Positions 26,805-33,012 of a stretch of 64,000 bases of DNA are shown here, piece after piece (position 1 is the first letter of the stretch; each line of letters starts with the position of its first letter). A program made the translations under genes and the position numbers. Under the pieces are notes generated by a model. It saw nothing but the letters and a program-made list of their open reading frames with translations, had not been told where the DNA came from and made no database searches. The stretch lies in the NCBI RefSeq assembly GCF_000265385.1, contig NC_018013.1, positions 709,001 to 773,000 of the forward strand, in the 5' to 3' direction. This DNA comes from Aequorivita sublithincola DSM 14238. GTDB lineage: Bacteria; Bacteroidota; Bacteroidia; Flavobacteriales; Flavobacteriaceae.

Positions 26805-27317
26805 TTAAATACTAAATTGCCCATGAACTTCGGGCGTGTCTTTATAGCGCTTTACACAAAGATTATATATCTCCACGGCTTCCGCGGCATCTCCCCAACC
26901 GCCTACATCTACGCGCTTTTTCTCAAGATCTTTGTAAACTTGAAAGAAGTGTTCAATTTCTTTCAAAGTGTGTTGGTTCATATCGCTTAAATCATTTAAA
27001 CGGCTCCAGATTGGGTCTGAAACAGGAACGCAAATTACTTTTTCATCGGGTCCTTTTTCGTCTGCCATGTGGAAAACACCTATTGGCTTAACCTCAACTA
27101 CACACATGGGAAAGGTAGGTTCACCGCCCATTACCAAAACATCCAGCGGATCGCCATCTAACGCCAAAGTTTCAGGAATAAAACCATAATCCGCAGGATA
27201 CATCATACTGCTGAAGAGCATACGGTCAAAACGAATTTTCTTTAGTTGAAAATCGTATTCGTATTTATTGCGGCTTCCTTTTGGTATTTCTATTAGTACG
27301 TCGAATGTCTTATTCAT
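26805..27317 (-). CDS. ppa: Inorganic pyrophosphatase, family I
   Basis: Soluble Mg2+-dependent hydrolysis of pyrophosphate. 170 residues. IEIPKGSRNKYEYD, FSSMMYPADYGFIPET and the family I signature DGDPLDVLVMG (three Asp ligands) are complete. Having both this and the membrane pump side by side means pyrophosphate can be either dissipated or conserved as an ion gradient. A TACTTTTG -7 element lies at 27348-27355. Confidence 0.97.
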   Translation of the reverse strand: MNKTFDVLIEIPKGSRNKYEYDFQLKKIRFDRMLFSSMMYPADYGFIPETLALDGDPLDVLVMGGEPTFPMCVVEVKPIGVFHMADEKGPDEKVICVPVSDPIWSRLNDLSDMNQHTLKEIEHFFQVYKDLEKKRVDVGGWGDAAEAVEIYNLCVKRYKDTPEVHGQFSI

Positions 27318-27347
27318 GATCTATTTTCTAAATAATTTTTAAGCGTG

Positions 27348-27355
27348 CAAAAGTA
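27348..27355 (-). promoter_or_regulatory. Candidate -7 element of ppa
   Basis: Minus-strand TACTTTTG matches TAnnTTTG, 31 bases before the ppa start; a TTG lies 24 bases further upstream. Confidence 0.45.
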
Positions 27356-27453
27356 CGATTTTTAGATCGAGTCCATTAACAAACTGTTCTAAAAGATTTT
27401 TCATTTAATGGAAAGTATTGCTTATTTTGGATCTTTTAATTCAATCCTAATCT

Positions 27454-27699
27454 ATGAAAACAACTAACACATCATCATCATTATTTACTGCCGTGCTTCT
27501 AATGGGATTAATGGCTTTATCTTCCTGTGGCGCGGGAAAAACCCTTGCCTGTATTGATAAATCAAAAATAAGCGATGGCCCGTGCACTTTGCAATACGAT
27601 CCTGTTTGCGGTTGCGATGGCAAAACGTATGGCAATGCCTGTATGGCTGAACACGCTGGGCTTACTTCTTGGGCTAGTGGGGAGTGTGCTAAGAAATAA
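27454..27699 (+). CDS. Kazal-type protease-inhibitor-like lipoprotein
   Basis: 81 residues. Lipoprotein signal (ALSSC) followed by a short linker and a Kazal domain with all six cysteines: [31 protein letters not shown] and SGEC. The [13 protein letters not shown] core is diagnostic. Kazal domains inhibit serine proteases by inserting a loop into the active site; a surface-anchored copy could protect the cell from secreted proteases of neighbours or hosts. The target is unknown. Confidence 0.85.
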   Translation: MKTTNTSSSLFTAVLLMGLMALSSCGAGKTLACIDKSKISDGPCTLQYDPVCGCDGKTYGNACMAEHAGLTSWASGECAKK

Positions 27700-27782
27700 C
27701 ATTTTAAACTTATTTAAGTTACAATCCATTCTTTGGTAATCCCACACGGTTGTTTACTTTTTTAGAATTGCTTTTTTTTGAT

Positions 27783-27845
27783 TTTGAATTTGGAATTGTT
27801 GGCGGTTAAGGATGCTGGGGGGATGCGGGTTTTGGGGGTTGGGTG
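27783..27845. repeat. Weak heptamer-periodic G-rich stretch
   Basis: TTTTGAA, TTTGGAA and TTGTTGG follow in phase, and after several divergent units TTTGGGG and GTTGGGT remain in the same phase. The plus strand is strikingly G-rich (27816-27843). No gene fits here. Confidence 0.35.
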
Positions 27846-27945
27846 AATTACATTATCAACAAAAAAAATGTGAACAAAAATACCAAGATATAAATCATCT
27901 CTATAATATCTTTTATAACTTGTGCGATTGAACTATTTAGACACG

Positions 27946-29232
27946 ATGAAAGAGAAAATTAAAATAGAAAATATTGACGGAAAGCTATTTGAAATAAAAC
28001 TAGTTGAACCAGACAATTACAAACCTGCTTCTTTCACACATTACTTGCACAATAACAAAAACGGAATTTCTAAATTTTATAAAAAAGATGCTTTGGCACA
28101 CGTCAAAGAAATTTTAGAAAAACAATATCCTTTAGAGAAAATTACAAACAAGTTTGCCGAAGAAGCATTACAATACTTGATTTTTGATTTTAAAAAAACG
28201 GTTCCATTTCCCGCAACTGAAAATCCAAGTTTTAAATTTATAGATCTTTTTGCAGGAATCGGTGGTTTCCGTTTGGCCTTCCAAAATCTTGGAGGAAAAT
28301 GTGTTTTTACAAGTGAATGGGATAAATATTCTAAGCAAACCTATAAAGCAAACTTCGGAGAAATACCATTTGGAGATATTACAAAAGACAAAACAAAAAG
28401 TTATATCCCAGATGATTTCGATGTATTATGCGCAGGGTTTCCATGTCAGGCATTTTCAATTGCCGGCAGGCGAGGTGGTTTTGAAGACACTAGAGGCACT
28501 CTATTCTTTGACGTCGCAGAAATAATTAAAAAGAAACAACCAGAAGCAATCTTTTTAGAAAATGTAAAGGGCCTGCGAAATCATGATAAAGGGAAAACTT
28601 TAGCTATCATATTAAATGTGCTTCGTGAGGACTTGAATTACTATGTACCAGAACCTAAAATAATGAATGCAAAGGAATTTGGTGTTCCCCAGAATAGAGA
28701 GCGTATTTTTATTGTTGGGTTCCGAAAAGATTTGGGTATCAAAGAATTTCAATATCCTGAACCAACTGATAAATCTGCTATTTTGGAAGATATATTAGAA
28801 GAACAAGAAGTTTCAGTAAAATATTATCTTTCTACAACATATTTACAAACTTTAAAGAACCACCGAGCTCGCCATGAAAGTAAAGGTAACGGATTTGGTT
28901 ATGAGATAATTCCACAAGACGGAATTGCCAACGCAGTAGTTTGCGGAGGAATGGGCAGAGAACGCAATTTAATATTTGATGATAAATTGACGAATTTTAA
29001 CCCTATCACAAAAATTTCAGGAAAAGTTAATCGTGAAGGGATTCGGAAAATGACACCTCGGGAGTGGGCTAGACTGCAGGGTTTTCCTGATGATTTTAAA
29101 ATAGTCGTTTCAGATGCTCAGGCTTATAAACAGTTTGGCAATTCTGTTGCAGTTCCAGCTATACAGGCTACGGCGGAGAAGATTATTGAACATTTGTATA
29201 ATACCCATTCGGGAATTCAGCCGTTGCGGTAA
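27946..29232 (+). CDS. DNA cytosine-C5 methyltransferase (type II R-M modification enzyme)
   Basis: 428 residues from the ATG at 27946; an in-frame GTG at 27922 would add eight. Motif I KFIDLFAGIGGFRLAF, motif IV AGFPCQAFSIAGRRGG (catalytic Cys), motif VI FLENVKGL, motif VIII PQNRERIFIVGF, and motifs IX/X TPREWARLQGFPDDF and QFGNSVAVPAI are all intact, so it should be active. About 95 residues precede motif I, longer than usual. The target-recognition region lies between motifs VIII and IX (contains GGMGRERNL); the recognition sequence is not predictable here. It converges on the endonuclease gene and overlaps it by 50 bp. Confidence 0.95.
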   Translation: MKEKIKIENIDGKLFEIKLVEPDNYKPASFTHYLHNNKNGISKFYKKDALAHVKEILEKQYPLEKITNKFAEEALQYLIFDFKKTVPFPATENPSFKFIDLFAGIGGFRLAFQNLGGKCVFTSEWDKYSKQTYKANFGEIPFGDITKDKTKSYIPDDFDVLCAGFPCQAFSIAGRRGGFEDTRGTLFFDVAEIIKKKQPEAIFLENVKGLRNHDKGKTLAIILNVLREDLNYYVPEPKIMNAKEFGVPQNRERIFIVGFRKDLGIKEFQYPEPTDKSAILEDILEEQEVSVKYYLSTTYLQTLKNHRARHESKGNGFGYEIIPQDGIANAVVCGGMGRERNLIFDDKLTNFNPITKISGKVNREGIRKMTPREWARLQGFPDDFKIVVSDAQAYKQFGNSVAVPAIQATAEKIIEHLYNTHSGIQPLR

Positions 29233-29839
29233 CCCAAGAAATATTTATATTATATTTATTCCGAATATCTCTAATAGTTCTCGTCCAATCTCTAATTCCT
29301 GATATTCCCTGTAAAACTGAAGGTGTAAATTTAACATTAGGAGATTGCTCAAACAATACTTTCAATCTTTGATAACCGCTAGATTCGCTAAAAACAAGCT
29401 TCATAACTTTAACATCAAAATCGTCTTTAAAAAAAGCCTTTTTTGCTAGATTACAATCATCACAAAGTGTCCATAAATTATCATCCAAATTGGAGCCTCC
29501 CCAGTCAATTGGTATTTTATGATCTACGTGTAACTTCATTCCATCATTTACTCCTTTACCACAAGATTGACATCGATGACCATCCCTATTCCGTATTTTA
29601 TATTTGTCCTTTGAAGACAGTCCCGATCTTAATGTAGTCGATGTATAAGTATTTATGGCTTTTAAGTCATAAACCTTAGTTGTAGAATCATATTCAAAAT
29701 CTATTATATTATCTTGTCGAAGTTGCCTTAATACTCTCGCCCACTCACTAATTGCCCCGACAGCGCGTAACTCATCTCCAGCATATTTACGTATTCCGTG
29801 TGTTTTAATATAATCGTATATGTTTTTTCTCGCACTCAT
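29183..29839 (-). CDS. HNH endonuclease, probable type II restriction enzyme
   Basis: 218 residues. Central HNH domain: C90-x2-C93, then LHVDHKIPIDWGG (Asp106-His107), NLDDNLWTLCDDCN with Asn121, C126-x2-C129 and Asn130, i.e. a zinc-stabilised HNH. It is flanked by two similar winged-helix-like segments, GAISEWARVLRQLRQDN (residues 28-44) and GIRDWTRTIRDIRNKYN (181-197), which look like a duplicated DNA-binding unit. Its start overlaps the stop of the small HTH gene by four bases. The convergent methyltransferase makes a restriction-modification assignment strong; the recognition site is unknown. Confidence 0.88.
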   Translation of the reverse strand: MSARKNIYDYIKTHGIRKYAGDELRAVGAISEWARVLRQLRQDNIIDFEYDSTTKVYDLKAINTYTSTTLRSGLSSKDKYKIRNRDGHRCQSCGKGVNDGMKLHVDHKIPIDWGGSNLDDNLWTLCDDCNLAKKAFFKDDFDVKVMKLVFSESSGYQRLKVLFEQSPNVKFTPSVLQGISGIRDWTRTIRDIRNKYNINISWVTATAEFPNGYYTNVQ

Positions 29840-30054
29840 TGAACATCTTTCATTAAGGATTCGAGTGTTATATTAAAAGCATTTGCAAACCGCTTAAGAT
29901 TTTTCAAGGAAACGTTTCTTTCACCCCTCTCTATCATACCTATATAAGTACGATGAAATCCAGTTAAATCTGCCACTTTTTCTTGAGAAAGATTTGCTAC
30001 TTTACGAAGAAGCCTAATTTTATTTCCAAAAGATTGCAAAACTGAATCATTCAT
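29836..30054 (-). CDS. XRE-family HTH protein, likely R-M controller (C) protein
   Basis: 72 residues, a single lambda-repressor-like helix-turn-helix (FGNKIRLLRKVANLSQEKVA, DLTGFHRTYIGMIERGERNV, SLKNLKRFANAFNIT). This is the size and fold of C proteins that delay restriction-gene expression in type II systems. It is four-base coupled to the HNH gene. A TATATTTG -7 element ends only five bases before the ATG, which would give a leaderless or nearly leaderless transcript, as known for several C genes. Direct repeats ACAATAA (plus strand, 30075 and 30093) are operator candidates. Confidence 0.88.
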   Translation of the reverse strand: MNDSVLQSFGNKIRLLRKVANLSQEKVADLTGFHRTYIGMIERGERNVSLKNLKRFANAFNITLESLMKDVQ

Positions 30055-30058
30055 TCAT

Positions 30059-30066
30059 CAAATATA
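30059..30066 (-). promoter_or_regulatory. Candidate -7 element of the C-protein/endonuclease operon
   Basis: Minus-strand TATATTTG five bases before the start codon at 30054. Transcription would begin at or within a few bases of the ATG. Confidence 0.5.
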
Positions 30067-30074
30067 CTTTTATG

Positions 30075-30099
30075 ACAATAACTAGACTACATACAATAA
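30075..30099. promoter_or_regulatory. Possible C-protein operator
   Basis: TTATTGT (minus strand) occurs twice, at 30099-30093 and 30081-30075, 18 bases apart, directly upstream of the -7 element. Spacing near two helical turns would suit a C-protein dimer pair. Weak evidence. Confidence 0.25.
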
Positions 30100-30133
30100 G
30101 TATCAAATAAGCCTAAATATTATTAGATTTTAT

Positions 30134-30141
30134 TATATTTG
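30134..30141 (+). promoter_or_regulatory. Candidate -7 element before the 80-residue gene
   Basis: TATATTTG matches TAnnTTTG, 43 bases before the ATG at 30185. Confidence 0.4.
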
Positions 30142-30184
30142 TATTGCTAGTGGCATTCAGGTTCAATCTTTTAATAAATAGTCA

Positions 30185-30427
30185 ATGAATCCTTATATAG
30201 ATGAAAAGAAAAAATTACAAGATCCATACTACAAACTAATGGAGCTGAATGGTGATCGACTGCAATTGGAATTGAATTCCTGGTCTCGTCTTGATTTAAT
30301 TGGATGGCTATATTGGAATGATAGAAATGGTATTTACAAAGATGAAGATTCGTTAAGGGAATTTGACAATATTTTGAGCAAGGATGAGGCTATAAAAATA
30401 ATAACAAAACAGATTACTGAAAGTTGA
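30185..30427 (+). CDS. Hypothetical protein next to the R-M system
   Basis: 80 residues, no recognised family. Charged, mainly helical, with an aromatic patch (WSRLDLIGWLYWNDRNGIYK). No signal peptide or membrane helix. It follows a good -7 element and lies between the R-M genes and a DUF3427 remnant. It could be an accessory gene of the island or a fragment of a larger lost gene; the stop at 30425-30427 is directly followed in the same frame parity region by DUF3427 homology in a different frame. Confidence 0.5.
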   Translation: MNPYIDEKKKLQDPYYKLMELNGDRLQLELNSWSRLDLIGWLYWNDRNGIYKDEDSLREFDNILSKDEAIKIITKQITES

Positions 30428-30904
30428 AAAGTAGTTTGTCCATTTAAAATACATTTACGTGATCAAATCTTGACAGCATTCGGACTCAGTGATTTTAAGA
30501 AAAAATCTTCTAATCGCGAAGGTGTTGCCGAAAACAAGGCTATAAATACTGAGATTCTTTTTATAGATTTAATAAAGTCAGAGGAGAATTTTTCTCCAAC
30601 CACAATGTATAATGATTATGCCGTTAGTGAAACTCTTTTTCACTGGCAATCTCAAAATCAAACCCGTTCTGATCACGGAAAAGGTTTGACGTATATTAAT
30701 CATATGAATTTAAAGAAGAATATTTTATTGTTTATAAGGGAAAAAGCAAAAGATGAATTTGGCAATACAATGGGCTACGTGTTTATTGGAGAAGGAAACA
30801 TTCAAAATTATTATGGATCCAAACCAATGAGTATCAATTGGAATTTGAGCGAACCTATGCCACAATATCTTTGGAATGCATCTGCTAAAATGTCAATTGG
30901 ATAA
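30428..30904 (+). pseudogene. Remnant: C-terminal DUF3427 domain of a DEAD/DEAH helicase-type protein
   Basis: Translating from base 30428 gives CPFKIHLRDQILTAFGLSDF and then an open frame of about 145 codons ending at 30904. The segments FSPTTMYNDYAVSETLFHWQ, TYINHMNLKKNILLFIREK, NTMGYVFIGEG and EPMPQYLWNASAKMSIG are characteristic of the C-terminal DUF3427 domain, normally carried by proteins of about 900-1000 residues with phospholipase D-like and SF2 helicase domains. Those upstream domains are missing, and there is no ATG (only TTG at 30470). It is therefore read as a truncated gene left beside the R-M island. A separately translated short protein cannot be excluded. Confidence 0.75.
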
Positions 30905-31061
30905 TTTTACATATAAATATTTAAATTAGAAAAGCCCAACTTCACATTCCACTATCGTACTGGGACCGTTTTTTTCAAGATTTTGAACCTAATTCCCCAA
31001 TTAAGAAATTACCAAATACTACTAATGTAAAGTATATAAGTTTTTAAATTTAAGTTTTTTA

Positions 31062-31069
31062 TATCTTTG
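31062..31069 (+). promoter_or_regulatory. Candidate -7 element of the TPR-AraC regulator
   Basis: TATCTTTG matches TAnnTTTG, 33 bases before the ATG at 31103. Confidence 0.4.
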
Positions 31070-31102
31070 GCCTCTTAAGGCACCCCACACATATTCCAGT
31101 AA

Positions 31103-32590
31103 ATGAAAAGTTTATTATCTACTATTTTTCTATTATGTATAGCTTTCACCGTCAACAGTCAGAATGAAAAAGCCCTCGCAGCTTTTGACAGTATTTACTA
31201 TGATACTGCGGTAAATGTTTCGGCCACAAATCCTACCAAGGCGCTACACACAGCAGATTCACTCTATTTATATTCAGATATGGAGATTCAAAGACTCCGT
31301 TCCCTAATGCTTATAGCCGATCTTTTGGAAAAACAGGGCAAGCGGCAACTGTCCGTCGAGAATGCCCTTAAGGCACTAACAATAGCTGAAAATATTAAGG
31401 ACTATCAATGGCAGGCCAAGATTTACGGGTTTCTCTCTACGCAATATAGAAATATAGGTTTTTTGGACCAGGGTAAAAAATACCTAAAAAAAGGAATAGC
31501 TATAAGTTCCAAGATCGAAAACAAGCAATTAGCGTCGCAGTTTCGGGGGATGACCTATCAGGAAATGGCCTATTACGCTTTTGAGGAGAATAAATTTAAG
31601 GAGGCTATTGAAAATGTACAATTGGCTTCCCTTTCCTTTGAAGGGGTTCAGAATGAACAGTTTAAAAACTTTTTAATTGGCAATAATGAGGAGATGTTTG
31701 GAAGAAGCTATACAGGTTTGGAGGAATATGAAATTGCAAAAGAACATTATTATAAATCTTTGGAATATCTGGAAAAGTCCGGAGCCATCAATACCCAATG
31801 GGGAGCGATGAGCTTCCAAGGTCTCGGAAATATTTTTTTAAAACAGAATAAATTGGACAGCGCAAAAATACATCTTCAAAGCGCACTTTCCATTGCAGAA
31901 AAAACGGACCACACCGCCCTGAAGGAAAACGTATACCGCAATATGGCATCTTATTATAAAGAGCGAAAGGAAATTGATAGTTTCTCGTTTTACGATAATA
32001 AATATAATACCATATTACAGGAGAATATTTCCAGAACCAAGAAATCGATCAACAGTGAATTCAACAGAATAAGCAATAAAAAGAAAGCAACTTCCAACCC
32101 TAACCTGTATGCTATATTGGCTGTCATCGTACTTGGGGTTTTGGCTCTTTTGTTTTATTTCAGAAGGAAGATTTGGAAATTGGAGTCGGTTGATACAAAG
32201 GAAAGTGACGAAAAAAAATCAACCAAAATTGTACTTCCTCAAAAAACGGAAGACGAGTTATTAGAAAAGCTTAATGAATTTGAAGCCTCTAAAGACTATC
32301 TTGACAATAAAATTTCTTTTTCCGTCTTGGTAGGGCAACTTAATACAAACGCCAAATATTTAAGCCACATCCTGAAAACATCCAAAAACAGGGATTATAA
32401 TACTTACATAAACGAGCTTCGCATTCAATATATAGTTGAAAAGCTTAAAACAGATTCTGATTATTTAAATTATAAAATAAGTTATTTGGCAGAAGAAAGC
32501 GGTTTTTCCTCCCATAGTAAATTCTCTTCTAACTTTAAGCGATTTGTAAATCTTTCTCCATCTGAATATATTGAAAGTCTTCGGGATTAA
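31103..32590 (+). CDS. Membrane-anchored TPR regulator with AraC-type HTH
   Basis: 495 residues: signal peptide (1-19), tetratricopeptide-like repeats about 60-300 in the periplasm, one membrane helix near 333-353 (LYAILAVIVLGVLALLFYF), a cytoplasmic linker, and a C-terminal AraC-family HTH (NAKYLSHILKTSKNRDYNTY, INELRIQYIVEKL, LAEESGFSSHSKFSSNFKRF, NLSPSEYI). It joins an external sensor and a DNA-binding output in one chain, with no histidine kinase. Located 422 bp upstream of the secreted-repeat-protein operon in the same direction, it is a likely local regulator of that operon (inference). Confidence 0.88.
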   Translation: MKSLLSTIFLLCIAFTVNSQNEKALAAFDSIYYDTAVNVSATNPTKALHTADSLYLYSDMEIQRLRSLMLIADLLEKQGKRQLSVENALKALTIAENIKDYQWQAKIYGFLSTQYRNIGFLDQGKKYLKKGIAISSKIENKQLASQFRGMTYQEMAYYAFEENKFKEAIENVQLASLSFEGVQNEQFKNFLIGNNEEMFGRSYTGLEEYEIAKEHYYKSLEYLEKSGAINTQWGAMSFQGLGNIFLKQNKLDSAKIHLQSALSIAEKTDHTALKENVYRNMASYYKERKEIDSFSFYDNKYNTILQENISRTKKSINSEFNRISNKKKATSNPNLYAILAVIVLGVLALLFYFRRKIWKLESVDTKESDEKKSTKIVLPQKTEDELLEKLNEFEASKDYLDNKISFSVLVGQLNTNAKYLSHILKTSKNRDYNTYINELRIQYIVEKLKTDSDYLNYKISYLAEESGFSSHSKFSSNFKRFVNLSPSEYIESLRD

Positions 32591-33012
32591 AAATTACAAA
32601 TATCCTTTAAATTCCTGGACCACTTTTCCTTTAAATTTATGAAGAACTTCTTTTAAAATTTCTAGGCCTTATAATAGGCAATCTCTTCTTTAACGATAAA
32701 CGGTAAAAAATGTGGATAAATATTCGCTATCTGCCGTCAAATTGTCAAAAATCTTAACAAAAAGTTAAGTATTTTCCGAACAACCTGTAAATCAATTGCT
32801 TCCACACTATCTATTTTATGGAAAACAGCCGGATAACGCTTTTAAACCCTTCCATAAACACTCTAGTTTAGCACAAATTTTAAAAAGTGTGGGTAATTGC
32901 TTTTATCGTGATTTTCTCTCTACTCATTATTTTCAACCGCATATTAAAAATCTTTATTAAGTACACTAGTCAAATTTAAATCTTAAAAACGTTACAACAA
33001 GACCGAATCATT
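32591..33012. other. Long upstream region of the secretion locus
   Basis: 422 bases without a gene. Contains a small perfect inverted repeat CTTAAC (32753-32758) / GTTAAG (32764-32769) with an A5 loop, and generally A/T-rich sequence. Likely holds the promoter and control sites of the 33013-42725 operon; no consensus TAnnTTTG element was found near 33013. Confidence 0.4.
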
